DNA from: Dermanyssus gallinae
Taxonomy: Eukaryota > Arthropoda > Arachnida > Mesostigmata > Dermanyssidae
NCBI GenBank assembly: GCA_003439945.1
Contig: QVRM01005654.1
Location: 186,001 to 250,000 of the forward strand
Reading direction: 5' to 3'
Length of the DNA: 64,000 bases
Shown here: positions 30,908 through 42,319 of the stretch, piece by piece
Layout of the letters: every line of letters starts with the position of its first letter
How positions within the stretch are numbered: position 1 is the stretch's first letter
Translations under genes and position numbers: made by a program
The notes under the pieces: generated by a model
Database searches by the model: none
What the model was told of the DNA's origin: nothing
What the model saw: only the letters and a program-made list of their open reading frames with translations

Positions 30908-32950
30908 CTAAAATTAGATGCAATCACATAGGTAACAGCAAATCTGGCGATTACATGCCGGTTCTCATAACTGCAGGCTCGCCACAAATCCGACGTCATT
31001 GCTTTCGTTTCATAAACGATGGTCGATGTCGGCCATTTTATTTTCATCCCTATCATCTATTATAACTAGTCCCACTTGCGTACTACGTATTAAAACCAGA
31101 AAAACGTTTGTGCCGACAGCGATACATGCTATCCCTAACCTATCATATATTGGGTACGTGTGCCATATATACATATACAATAAACAAGCAACATCCCACG
31201 GATTTCATAACGTTCTGTGCAACGTGAAGGGCTTCCATGAACCACAAGACGAATGTCGATGCAAAGAATGCTGGAGTAAATGTGATAAATACTACGCCGC
31301 GGTTTGTCCGGCGGTTCGGTCCATAGCAGAACTGGTAAAACGCTAGATCGATTGTAGTGTCGAAAAAACTAAAATGTAACATAAACACACTTACCCAGCA
31401 CGGGTGTTAATAAATAAACAAGCAGCATAACATATGTAACAAACATAATACGTAAATACATGGATTAGCACTCGATTATTATTACAACATCGAGTGCAAC
31501 ATGATTTAAAAATAAACTATTGCAGTTCAGTAGTACATCTTGAGCATTCATTAAGATATATATATATATATATAATCGTACTAATGTAGACAGGATTGTA
31601 CAACGTTAATACAATACTTCGTTATACCGTGCGTATAATAAGCACGAGCCAATCGCTAGAAATGATATTACTCATATTTCCTTATTCTCATTCGGTTCAA
31701 TGTACATGCATATATAACAATGCACTTCAATAAGTCCAAGACACTTTACGCGTCTGTCCTGTAAGTTATATGTATCAGGGTAGTCAGGTTAAAAGCCAAA
31801 GGGCCGGCGCTGACTGCATGGTAATATCTGATGTGTAACAGAAAGGGGAATGGCGGAATTCGAATGGCAGACACAAAAGGCATTAGATTAATCGGTTTAG
31901 GTTGTTCAGGAAAGGCCTAAAACTACTTTGAGGAACTTTGCTTTCACCGTATCAAGGATGCTAAGCGGACAATCAACCTGTGTAAGGTTTTAAGCGCTCT
32001 ACTCAAGTGGAACTTCGTGGTGGTGTAAAGACATTGTATAGTAGGTTCTTGAAATGATTGACCCACCTATTGTCTTTTATGAATGAGTTTGGCTTTGGCC
32101 AATTTGACAGGAGGAGCCAGGCTTTCTTGGCACTAATGTCTATTACGTGTACTCACTGATGTTGCTCATAGCACTGCTTTTCTCTCCCGCTTAATAGTTT
32201 TGAATGCGCGCCTCATTTGTGCAAATGCAGTTTATGTGAGCTGAAGTCTGTGCAGCTACAAATGACACGTTTCACCGCTTTACATTATTGGTTACAAAAA
32301 GCTTTGTGCCTTTATTGTTTCATGTTTCTTTTTGTATTTGCCGATCTATATATAGCTAATTGTATGGTTTTATCACTACTATTTATATCACCGCCACTTT
32401 GCATCAGCTCTACTGTTAGCACTAAAGACCTGGTAGGTGCGATGCTTGCATGAGCGCAAGATAGTTTAAGTACGACTTTCGGTACGCTGAAGGTGTTGCC
32501 CAAATGGAGTATACTACAATTACCGGCTGCAACGTTAAGGACAACACAACACCAACAGCGCTAGAACCATACCAACTTATATATGTTCCTTCTGTACAAT
32601 CGCTTTCGGTTTGCAAACCTTACTCTTGTGAGCCAGCCTTACCTGTACTGTGTTGGCTGACACTGTCCTTTAGGTCGCGGTCTGCATCTGTATCGATTAT
32701 ATTGTGTTTTTCTGGTCGGCTGACACTGTCCTTTAGGTCGCGGTCTGCATCTGTATCGATTATATTGTGTTTTTCTGTTTCAGTACAGAGTCTTGTGCAA
32801 TCCCCAAGTCTTAAATTATAGCGATTACATGTCCTTCTTTTATGTAAAGAATATTACACCATCTTCCAGTATTGTTATTGTAATTATATTACATTAAATG
32901 TGTTCATTAAGTCTCGAAAAAGGCATTCGTTCCATCAATCCCGAACACTG
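30908..32950 (+). repeat. MosA part-copy T
   Basis: From about 31080 on this matches copy P in the P orientation: LINE zinc-module end, 3' UTR with (TA)n at 31555-31574, and the 18480-20230 equivalents. It lacks the poly(A) insert (empty site 32109-32123) and the mariner. A 60-base stretch is directly duplicated at about 32650-32775. It ends where an RLE fragment is inserted. Confidence 0.65.
31180..31346 (+). pseudogene. LINE C-terminal zinc module, copy T
   Basis: Reads SHGFHNVLCNVKGFHEPQDE then CRCKECWSKCDKYYAAVCPA and IAELVKR stop. The cysteine spacing and the GFHxxLC...FHEP lead-in match LINE-C and LINE-D more closely than the MosA P/Q/R versions do. The RT upstream is missing. Confidence 0.6.
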
Positions 32951-33647
32951 AAATACAACATTGAATTTATTCAATAATTGCACATTTGCACACTGAGGCA
33001 GTGCCCGCCTAAAAAAATAATTTAAAATCGCCTCCCGGGGAGTTCGCCTGCTCCTCCTCCGCGACGGACCCAGCTCTTGTGGTCCCGGTGCGCCCGGAAG
33101 ACCCGTAGGGTACCCTGCATGGCCAGGACGGTCAGGTCGATCAGGTTTTTCTTCGATAACCCGAGAGTCAGGAGATCCTTCACCGACTCGGGCTCCCATA
33201 CACCGGTCATCGACACGGTGATGGACCCGAATCGGTGGGGAAGCGAGCTGGGAAGTTGATCCCTGACCCCGGGTATATCGTATTTCCTGATCTTATCCCG
33301 TCTGGCCAATGCAATGTCTCTTGAGGGGCCGCAGACCTCGGCGTCCAAGACCCAGACCCTCGTAGGTGTTGTTATGACGAGGTCTGGTCTCCGAGCCGGT
33401 GCGGCGGGTCTTCGGAAGGTGCGCTCTCGTTCCACCTGCATTCCTTTAGCACGGAGTAGGCGGGTGACTCGCTCACATATGTCATCGTGGCGCTTGATTA
33501 TAGGGCGATGGGTGTGATCGCACACTTGAGCGATGTGGGCCAGCGTCTCGACAGCGTTGCACCCATGACGACAAAATTTGTCGTACCCGGGGCGACCCCT
33601 TGCGAGTCTGACACGCGTTGGTAGTGCGTTGATCCTTAACTTAAAGA
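32951..33647 (-). mobile_element. 5'-truncated RLE retrotransposon fragment (NeSL/R2-like)
   Basis: About 0.7 kb inserted into MosA-type sequence: the left flank matches the end of 20220-20240 and the right flank resumes at its continuation (TTGTAAAGACGCTAGC). It contains only the endonuclease end and a short 3' UTR. Confidence 0.65.
33022..33645 (-). pseudogene. RLE endonuclease C-terminus
   Basis: The minus frame starts within NALPTRVRLARGRPG and runs to a stop at 33022. Zinc set: CRHGCNAVETLAHIAQVC with a following His. Nuclease core: RRPDLVITTPTRVWVLDAEV (PD and the later D-x-E-V). These are the hallmarks of restriction-like endonucleases of R2/NeSL-type LINEs, distinct from the E1-E4 type. 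The end is rich in Arg and Gly. It is open throughout but lacks RT. Confidence 0.7.
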
Positions 33648-34490
33648 ATATGTTGTAAAGACGCTAGCTTAACACTCAGAGACGTAAACTCTAAGAAAAA
33701 TTCTACAGAAGCACCACTACGCCTATCACTTCTTTTCAGGGGCCTTCCAAACTTCTTGCCGTCAGAACTTCACAGCATTTGTCTTTGACACGTAAATCGT
33801 TAAATCGTTGTGCTCTCTGTACGTCTCCAGCATCATCAGAGCCCTATTTACATCCATAAACACTCTACCATATATATATATATATATATCACGAGGTCAC
33901 ACTTATAAGGAGTTATGCGAACGCAGGAAGGACTGAGAATAGGAGCGAGCAAAAACGCTCACTATAGGGATAGCCGGTGTTTTGCAGAAAATATCGGTAT
34001 TCCTAAATCTAGGGTGGCCGAGTTAGCTTTCAGACTAGATATCAGTACTCGCAAAACTCGTGGGTTTACGCTCGGAGCGACTAGCCTCTCAATGACGATC
34101 TTCTTGCAAGCAGTTTGAAACGCTGCCTTGTAGTCTACAAATACAGCGTACACTGCTTGGTGCTCGGCGGTGACCGAGTATTTCACGTCGTCCAAAGGCT
34201 TCGAGCATCTCGCGAGAAGCCGGCGCGCCAGAAGACATGATAAAATCTTGTAGATGCAATTTACCTTTAGAATGCCTCGCCAAGACTATGAACAAAGCAT
34301 TCCGACCAGGTTGCTGAAATGTCACCTGTTTCTAAGCGCTTGTTAAATAGTGCCGTCCGAAGAAGCTATAGGAGAATCGCCGAATTATACGTTTATTCTG
34401 TACAAGGCCGGGTCCAAAAGCCTTTTTACTCTGCAATTTTTCAATCGCACTTTGAACTTTCATAGAAGGTAATGGACCATCTATCTTTTG
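33648..34490 (-). pseudogene. Degraded LINE RT fragments, MosA-like
   Basis: Matches 20240-21076 (minus) with divergence. The minus strand encodes AVYAVFVDYKAAFQTACKK and VAPSVNPRVLRVL (RT motif A region), then after a (TA)n tract (33872-33889) a motif D/E remnant. The ends coincide with the MosA RT-fragment block, so it is a further, separate copy of that block. Confidence 0.6.
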
Positions 34491-34785
34491 GGATACGTCC
34501 GTGTTCGTCCGATAATTTACACAATATTGGTATTATATCGGGTGTTACTCGGGACTTGCCAGTTCGTGTTGTTGCCGTTGTCGAGTTCCTCCATTCGATG
34601 TGCGCACGTCACTGTGTTGACTGGTGGAATTGAAACGAAGGCTGCATGCATATTATCACTTTTTTAGATGAGGCTGGCATTGCTAGTGTGTATGCTACTG
34701 GTGTTGTGATGACTGTTTGATTGGATTATGGTTAGGTGATTTCATGAGGCTACTTGTTCCAGTGACCAGTGACGAATAGTCTCGT
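34491..34785. other. No gene recognised
   Basis: Mixed sequence of unremarkable composition between the RT block and copy V. No ORF, tRNA or repeat is recognised. Confidence 0.5.
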
Positions 34786-35690
34786 TTGATCGCAGTTGAA
34801 CTCCAAGTTTGCTCGCGTTTACTTGTGCTATCTCTAGTTAATCTAGTGCTTGTTTTACACAGCCACCGCAGTCATGCGGCTGCACTCTATCAAATTCTTC
34901 ATTATTATTATTGTCTATATTCTGGCGCTAATGCAGTCAGAAGCATGCCTTCAAAGCTAAGGCCAGACCCCTCCGATGAACTGGAGAAGTCTGGGTATGT
35001 AATTTTTATATGCTAACAGACTCCTTTTTTTCCAAGAGAAAAAGAAATGGTAAGATGAGGGTACACTCTGTATGATTTGACTAACATTGTAAACATAGAA
35101 ATGTTTCTGTAATATATAACCCTAACTGGCGCAGAGAAGTTTCTATAATAGTGAGCTCTTGGATCCTTTTGTTTCGGAAACGTGTGTGAGCAAACTTTCT
35201 GTTGGCTAGCGTTGTATGATGACATCTTTTACGTTTATTAGCAATGACATCATCTTTGCCTGTTATCTTATAATCCTTTTTTTGTCCTCCTTCCTCAGAT
35301 GCCTATGATCCGTCCTGCGCCAGAAGCTCCACGGCAGGATAGCACACCGGACAAGCCGAAATGCTTGTTATCCTGGCTGCCTCGACTAAGAATCGGGAAG
35401 AAAGCGGGACCCTGTAACAACCTTAGATCGTGCAACTCCGCACCCCGAAAGCGTTGTTTCTGCATGACCAAAACAACAACCAAAGCGCCAGGTTATGTCG
35501 ATGCAATCAGTTTTATGTATCCTAACTACCTGTCGTGGAAAGTTGTGCCGATGACTATCGGCCAACTAGAAAACACAACGTTTCCCGCAAGTACTCGTTT
35601 TTTCGTAGACAACAGATTAGTTAAGTGGCTACGCGACCACGGAGTCCGGTCGAGGTTCACACGGTTTCTGGGGCGCCGGTGATTTCAAAT
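34786..35690 (+). CDS. Copy V of the unknown two-exon repeat-borne gene
   Basis: The leader matches that of MosA exon b. ATG at about 34874 gives MRLHSIKFFIIIIVYILALM, a strong signal-peptide-like start, then QSEACLQS and a stop in this frame. The exon end carries a consensus donor GTATGT at 34995; an acceptor CCTCAG ends at 35298. Exon 2 (35299-35682) is open for 127 codons: CLLSWLPRLRIGKKAGPC, RKRCFCMTKTTTKAPGYV, SFMYPNYLSWKVVPMTIGQL, FFVDNRLVKWLRDHGV, ending FLGRR. It is the longest and cleanest copy of exon 2. The middle of exon b found in MosA is missing here, so a full product may need another copy or exon. No known family is recognised. Confidence 0.5.
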
Positions 35691-35925
35691 ATGTAGACAC
35701 TTAGGTAGCAGTAAATGTATTTGTAATACGATAACAAAATAGGTAATTAATATAAACATGAATACATAAGTTAGTAATTTAGTGCACATAATAGGTAATA
35801 CAAAATATAGATGGTTATAAATAAATTATGTACAGCATAATCTGATAATAAACGAAAACAGTCAAATCAATAATACGTTTCAACATATACATATTGAGTG
35901 TTTATTCATATAACATTGACTGCAT

Positions 35926-35926
<1 letters not shown>
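35691..35926 (+). repeat. 3' flank of copy V
   Basis: A diverged version of 5471-5640: ATACGATAACAAAATAGG and TAGTGCACATAATAGG are recognisable. A possible AATAAA variant lies near 35850. It leads into a (TA)n tract at 35927-35953. Confidence 0.55.
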
Positions 35927-35954
<28 letters not shown>

Positions 35955-35957
<3 letters not shown>

Positions 35958-38061
35958 TCTGTCGAGAGCACTTAAAGCAGACCGCCTACAAGAAGCCGTA
36001 GAAGTTCTCGGCACCGAAAGAGCAGAGCAAGATGTAGAAAGCTACAATGAACTGCTCACGCGAGCACTCAAAGCATGCGCAGAGCATGTGAAATGGAGAA
36101 GAGAAAGGAGTTGGTGGACTCCGGAATGTAACCAAGCGAACGCCATTCACTACCAAGCAAAGGTGCTGAAACGCATGAGGCCGGAAATGAGACTTCTATT
36201 GGCAACGACGAGGTCCATTTACCGACGAACTCTGCGGAATGCTAAAAGGCAACACGAGCAATAACTGGAGACTCGACTGCTTCAGAAGACCGAACAAAAT
36301 CCATATTTGTGGCTCCGTAACACTTCGGAGGGGAGGTCTGCATGTCCAGTTGAAAGCGATGCACTCTATGGCCACTTTAAATCGATCCTCAGCTCACATG
36401 ACACAGTGCCAAGGGCAGTGCCTACTCTCATGTCGGTCTGGTCAGAAGAGGATCTGAAATGGAGAACTCAACTGGACGAATACTTCGCCGTCCAAGAAGT
36501 GGCGGAGGCACTGCGTCAACTCCCGAGAAACAAAGCACCTGGGCCAGATGGCATCTGTAATGAGCATCTGCAGCAGGCAGCCACAATGACCGCACACTGG
36601 ACCGCGCTTTTTAATAGGTGCATTTACAACGGTCGACTACCATCAGCGTGGAGACAGTGCGTTATGGCACTTATTCCAAAGGGCAAGAGGCCGCGGACCG
36701 AGCCCTCTTCTTGGCGGGGCATTGCCAAGAAAAGCTGCGCTTACAAACTGCTTGCAAGCCTCCTAGCCGCTCGTCTAACGTCGTTCATCGAATACAAAAA
36801 GGCATTACCAGACGAACAACATGGCTTTCGTGCGCAGAGGTCAACACTAACTGCATGTGCAATCCTCCTTGCAGATATAGAGCAAACCCTGTCACGAAAG
36901 GGACTGTTTTCATACAGCGTATTTGTGGATTTCCGAGCCGCGTTTGATTCAGGCTCAAGAACTCGAGTCCTGCTTAAACTCGCCGAAATCGGGGTCCCAA
37001 TACGGATGCTGACATTGATGAAGGACGTGCTACAATCCAATCAGATCATCTTGGACGACGGTGTAGCGGAGCACCCAAGCATAGAACAAACGACAGGCTT
37101 TGCCCAAGGCGATAATCTCAGCCCTTTGCTTTTTTGTTTACTGGTAGCCGATTTACCAACACGTTTACAGACCCGACACCCAGCTGTCAAGATAATTATG
37201 TATGCCGACGATCTAGTACTCTACAGTAGCAGCAGATACCATCTGCAACAGGCGCTGACCACTTTGTCGGCATACGTGAACGTAGTAGGCCTTAAAATAA
37301 ATATGCAGAAGACAGAAGCTATGAAGTTCAGGCACGCGGGCAGGCTGGCCGTGACCGATACACTTAGGTTAAATCGACAAGACCTGAACTATGTAAATAA
37401 GTTCACATATCTCGGTATCACAGTGACCCCCTCAGCCAAGACCTTCGCTGCACATTTAGAGGAGAGGTCTCGAAAAGCCTTGATTGCGGCGACAACCCTT
37501 AAGAAGCCCTAGATGCTCTCAATTAAGGCAGCGCTAGCTCTATTTGATATGAAAATAGCGCCAATTGCATCATACGGGATCCAGCTTGTATGGGCAAAAC
37601 TAAGCTCGACTCAACTTGGTGCTCTCGATCGTGTGAAACCAGCTTATCTGAAGCGGGTACTAGGTTTACATACGTCAGCATACAACCGCCTCACGTATTT
37701 GCTGTGCGATGCTCCACTATTCGTGGAACAGGTCAAAAAACAGTTTGCGCTTCCAGACACCCCTGCATACAGCGAGTTCATACGGCGATATGAAGACAAA
37801 ATGGCAGAGATCGATCCACATTTTTATATGACAGATGCAATGGTTAGGTCAGAATGGAAGGGCACGAGCAGGACAAACAGGCACATGACCACCCGTTTCG
37901 CTGTGCACGGTTTTCATCACCTTCTATGTCAGAAAGACGCTTGCCATGAACCCTGTGACACATGTGTTTGTAAATATTGTTATGGTATATGCGTAAGATA
38001 TCATGGCAGTGAGTGTAATGCAATCCCCTCTCTAACAAAGCTGGCACTGAACGATTTCTAA
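35955..38061 (+). pseudogene. LINE-D reverse transcriptase and zinc module
   Basis: One continuous frame with only two stops (TAA near 36259 and TAG at 37510-37512). Linker WWTPECNQANAIHYQAKVLK; RT fingers NKAPGPDGICNEHLQ, then ALIPKGKRP; DEQHGFRAQRSTLTACAIL; motif A FVDFRAAFDSGSR; TTGFAQGDNLSPLLF; catalytic YADDLVLYS; motif D GLKINMQKTEAMKFR; thumb with RVLGLHTSAYNRL; end module HGFHHLLCQKDACHEP, then CVCKYCYGICVRYHGSEC. In motif A the usual D before the basic residue is S (FDSGSR). The family is the same as LINE-C. It is inactive because of stops and truncation. Confidence 0.8.
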
Positions 38062-38153
38062 TATTAATATCATTACGAGACTGTAGTGATATCAATCGTA
38101 CTATTGTATATTTTACCCAATCTGGTGTGTAAATAAATCATGTTGTTGATTCG

Positions 38154-38199
<46 letters not shown>
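35955..38199 (+). mobile_element. LINE-D: 5'-truncated APE-type LINE
   Basis: Starts directly after the (TA)n at 35927-35953 inside the EN-RT linker, continues through the RT and C-terminal zinc module, and ends at a (TA)n tract (38157-38199). The endonuclease and ORF1 are missing by 5' truncation. Confidence 0.8.
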
Positions 38200-38203
<4 letters not shown>

Positions 38204-38221
38204 AGGTACAGGGATATAATA
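38200..38221 (+). repeat. 22-base LTR start fragment
   Basis: TGTCAGGTACAGGGATATAA plus TA is identical to the first 22 bases of the 3' LTR at 45669-45690. It abuts a (TA)n tract on its left, as the outer LTR ends do elsewhere. It probably marks a lost insertion of that LTR family. Confidence 0.6.
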
Positions 38222-38300
38222 ATTATTATTTATTTAAAATGCACTCTGTTGGGGTATGTAAATACGAACATGGTATATATAACAAACATGGTAAAATTAG

Positions 38301-39640
38301 TTATGAGCATTCTCGCTCAAGCTGAGAAAGCGACACGGATTCTATACAATCAGGTAGGTGGTAGAGGGGACATGGGCCGCTACAACGACGGCATCTGCAG
38401 TTCTCCTTGGGTTCATGAAACCCAGCAGACCGGCATAGTAGATGATGAAATCCGTGAACACTGTAGCGAGTAGTGAGGTGTCGACATGGCCGGAGAGCGT
38501 CCTTCCAGGCCTGGTTTGTCATAGCTGGTGATAGATAAAACTCTCTGAGAATTAGAGACACTTCTTGAGAATTCTCATGCCGAAACGTTTCCAGAGCGAC
38601 TGTCTGCGGCAAATTAAAGCGGTCTACGAGTTCATCAATAAATGATACTGAACCCGCGAGCATCTGTTGCGCGAATTTGACGGAAGGCCAAGTACTCGCT
38701 TCAAGAACGCTCGCTTCACCCTATCCAACTGCCATAACTGCGAAGTTCTAAGATGTTTCCATGTCACTTGAATTCCGTAAGCAGCTACGGATGCCACTTT
38801 GAGCGTAAATAATGTCATGGCCGTCTGGACGGACAACTGTGTTGGGTTTCTGATACCCGCTGCCGCGATAAGTGCTTTTCTACAACGCTCAGTTACATGC
38901 TGTGAAAAAGTTGTACCTCGAGTCAAGAAAATTACCCCGAGATAGCAAAAGGTTTCTACAAACTGCACTTGCTCACCGTGAAATCGCAGTTTACTTGCGC
39001 GGGCTCGTTGCCCGCCACGCCGAAACTTAACAGCCTTGGTTTTTGACACGTTTACTATGAGGCCATTCTGCGAGAAATATTCATCCAGTGTGCAAAGAGC
39101 AGCCTGCAGGTCAGTACGGATTCTGCTGAATATTACCAGATCATCTGCGTAGAGCAGTGTCATGACCGTTGAGTGCCGCTCTTTCATGATGCGTGGCAGA
39201 TCACTGAGTAACGTTATAAATAGCAATGGGCTGAGATTGTCGCCTTGCGGATACCCAGTCGTCTGGTCAAACGTGTTATGCTCGCACACACCATCATCGA
39301 GGATAATTTGGTTAGCCCTCAGAAGTGCGCAGAGTAGAGTGAGCATTCGCGGTCCAACTCCGGCCTTTCCCAACTTCGTTAAGACAATGTTACGGGGTGC
39401 GATGTCGAAGGCAGATTTTAAATCAATAAAAACCGCAAACAACGGGAGTTTTTCCCGGTTTAATGAGATTGTTATCTGCTCGAGAAGTACTTCGCAGGCT
39501 GAGATAGTGGAACGCCCGGTCCTGAAGCCATGCTGCTCATCTGGAAGAAACCCCAGTGCTGTCAGAAAATCCGTGAGACGTCTTGTCAGTATGCCTGAGA
39601 GTAGTTTGTAGACACAACTTATTTTTGATATCGGCCGCAG
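38301..39640 (-). pseudogene. LINE-C reverse transcriptase and zinc module
   Basis: Continues after a frame change near 39645: ISCVYKLLSGILTRRLTD, DEQHGFRTGRSTISACEV, motif A FIDLKSAFDIAPRN, TTGYPQGDNLSPLLF, catalytic YADDLVIFS, NGLIVNVSKTKAVKFRRG, thumb RVKRAFLKRVLGLPSNSRNR. A further shift near 38650 leads to the end GFHHLLCRSAGFHEPKEN, then CRCRRCSGPCPLYHLPDC and stop at 38301-38303. All RT catalytic aspartates are retained. The end module probably binds the element RNA 3' end. Confidence 0.8.
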
Positions 39641-42138
39641 CAGGGTCCGAAGGATCTCCTTTTCCTTTTGGAATTACTTTAAGAAGGCATTCATACCACT
39701 TGGCTGGCAGAGCGCCCTCAGAGAGGCATCTGTTAAAAAGGGACTGCCATATAGGCACGAGGAGATGTCCCTGCCGAAGGTGTTCATTCCTTACAAGATC
39801 TGGCCCGATTGCCTTGTTATTTCGTATACGAGCGAGGGCAACATTGACTTTGTCTAGACTAAACGGTTCATCAAGAGCCTCAGAGAAAAATCTCTCAGGA
39901 GTTTCTAGCTCGTACGAAATAGAAATCTCGAGAGGCACCCTATCCGCGTAGGTGAAAGCTGCTTGAAAGTGGTCCAAGAGTTTTTCAGATGGGATTGGAC
40001 AGCTCGTAAAGTTGTGAGGCTGTCGTATAATGAGGTGGGGTTCTTGTTGTGCTTTTAGTATGAGGAGGCGTTCTTGATGGTCAGCAAATGACCGCCTCTT
40101 GTGGTCTTGAAGCTTTCGATAATGTTGTCGTGTGATTAAGTAAATAGCCGCCGAAGCTGGGTCATATGACGATTGGTGGAGGGCTCTAAGTAGAATTTGC
40201 CTCAGCGCAAAGCAATCACTGTCGTACCAGCGTGGAGAGCGCCGCATATTTGGAAGTGTTTTAGAAGCTGAGTTTATAAGGACGCTGGTGACTTCAGCTA
40301 TTGCTTCATCAAGGGGGCCGTGCTGTAGCCTGCCCGGGTTAATCCGAGAAAGCAGCGAAATAACCATGTTGTTATCAAAGCGCTTCCCTACGCCGGTGCG
40401 TCGTTTATTAGCACTAATCGATTTAATAGAGAGCTTGAGAACCACGGGGAGATGTTTCTTAATCCCCGTCAGTAAGACGTGAAAAGCCGGCCCTTCATAT
40501 GTCACACAATTTGGTGGGGCTGAAGTTGCAAAAATGTCGATTGTTGAGCATCCCGTTCTTCCCATAGAGCCAACCCGTTGCAGGTTGGCATCGGCATAAT
40601 AAGTGGGGGTGCCCCTATCGGTACACACCCACAAGCCGTATGCATCGAGTGACTCTAACAGAGCGGTAGTCCGTTCACTCGGAGGGTCTTGCTCCAGCCG
40701 ACAATTGAAGTCCCCAGCTAGCAGTATTGTTTGACCAACGTCAACGAAGCTCATAGCAATGCTAATCTTCTCCAGTAATTGGTCTGTACTGTCACCGCTT
40801 TCCGAGTTAGCACTGCTGTACATGGCAATCAACAAAAGTGTGGATGACGAAAGGACTACAACATTACATACAACAAACACGGAAAATGTTTCTGTCAGGA
40901 CAACGACGTCGAATCCTGATAGTTGGTTACATAGTCCAGATTCTCTCATACCTCGAAATCCTTCGCAGTTAAATTGGCATATTACTAGTCGTGGTTGCGT
41001 TTGTTTTGATTGCTTGCCTTCGGCGTCCGCCAGTTGTTGTGCTGTAAGCTGAACACTGTTTTGAGCGGGTTTCCAAACCTCCTTCCTTGGCGGCTCTACG
41101 ATACTCGGGGCAACCCTGGCCACTTTTTCCTTTTTTGCGAGTTTCCTGTTTGGAAAATCCTTTTTTGAAACGTCTTTTTCTAACTTAGTGTTAAAAAAGC
41201 GTGCGACGCGTCTGGCAGTTGCTTGGGCTATTTGATCTGCCGTTTCGGGGCCGTACTTCCTTTGACTAAATCGAACAAGATCCGATTGAATTTTTGTCAG
41301 AGGCATGTACTTTAGCAGGTTGCCTTCAGAGAGACTCTGCAGATCAGAATTTGCTTTTTGACAGTACTCTGGGATTGTCACAGGCACTGAAAGCACCGTA
41401 AATTCTGAATCAGGGTGGTTTGCCTGTAACCACTCAGCAAAGCCACGGACAGCCGATAACATTTTGGTACCTTCTAGTTGCAACACCTCGTAGTCACCTG
41501 GATGAAAAAAGACTGCGCTGGTCTTTTCGATATCCAAGTCTGCCATGGCTCGTTTCAGTATATCCTCCGCTGATTGGCCTGATGAGTTGATAACTTTGAT
41601 GTCCAGTTTTTTGGGAAGAAGGGAGCGAAGTTTCTTCTGGAACAGCTTGACATCGTTTCCAACAAGCAAGACACGCTTTTGTTTCCGAGCAGGCTCCATT
41701 TCGGCCTCAGTTGGTGAGACAACTAACGATGGGGTTGGAGCAGATTGTGCCGACTGTTGGAGTTCTTCAACCAGTTGATTCTGTTGTATCATCTTATTCT
41801 CGAGCTGAGCGATGTGACGGAAGATGGACGCCAAAGCCGAATTCAAAAAACTTAATCTAGGATCGGTGGATAGCAGGTTCATGCCATTGATATATCGCGC
41901 CGCCTCGGTCCACAATTGTATTTTGTCCGCCGGCAAGTCGACAAATTAGGCAGTTCCACGGTTGTGATATCGCGCCTGTTTGCTGCGTGCACGATGTATG
42001 GAACCAGTTCGTGCACGAACCACATAGGAGTGTCACAGGCTCGGATTCTGCGCATGTTCGGCAGATGAAGCAGATATCGCCCGCATGAGCCATGATCTTA
42101 TTACTGACTAGCTGGCACTCATAAAAACGTGAAATCAC
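39640..42138 (-). pseudogene. LINE-C PHD-esterase-endonuclease part
   Basis: Likely start at 42138 or at 42091 (MAHAGDICFICRTC). PHD: CFICRTC, CGSCTNWFHTSC and CLIC. After a frame change: coiled coil (FRHIAQLENKMIQQNQLVEE), then KRVLLVGNDVKLFQKKL ... FFHPGDYEVLQLEGTKML ... FTVLSVPVTIPEYC, an SGNH-esterase-like layout as in CR1-type ORF1. Then endonuclease: LVICQFNCEGFRGM, FDVVVLTETF, TILLAGDFNC, GCSTIDIFATS and a final H-x-P-V-V. About 80 residues between TETF and the next strand are deleted, removing part of the fold. The EN-RT linker (NKAIGPDLVRNEHLR) follows. Confidence 0.75.
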
Positions 42139-42237
42139 TGCTAAAATGTCGCTAAAAATGTGTTACTAAAATCAATCAGCGTAAAAGCGCTAAAAAAGAC
42201 CCAGATAAAACACAAAAAATAAAAACCTTTTTGTATT

Positions 42238-42313
42238 TACCTGGAATTGAACCAGGGACCTTTTGTTGGTAATCCGGGGCCCTACTGCTTAGCCATATCG
42301 TCACTTGCTTTGG
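42238..42313 (-). tRNA. tRNA-like sequence (pseudogene or SINE head)
   Basis: On the minus strand: box A-like ATGGCTAAGCAGT, an anticodon-arm-like GGGCCCCGGATTACC, and a perfect T arm CCTGG-TTCAATT-CCAGG with a good B box. A T-rich stretch follows, as for Pol III termination. I cannot pair a full acceptor stem or assign an anticodon with confidence, so it may be a degenerate tRNA or a SINE head. It lies about 70 bases upstream of the 5' end of LINE-C. Confidence 0.45.
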
Positions 42314-42319
42314 TTACTG

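Larger units (their letters stand above)
38222..42170 (-). mobile_element. LINE-C: near full-length APE-type LINE
   Basis: Minus strand, about 3.9 kb. PHD finger, coiled coil, esterase-like domain, APE endonuclease, RT and the Cys-rich end follow in one continuous coding path with three frame changes (near 41930, 39645 and 38650) and an internal endonuclease deletion. ORF1-type and ORF2-type domains are therefore joined in one reading frame. Confidence 0.8.

Noticed and set aside
42238..42313. Functional tRNA gene
   Set aside because: T arm and boxes are good but acceptor and anticodon stems could not be paired convincingly by eye, so it is kept only as tRNA-like.
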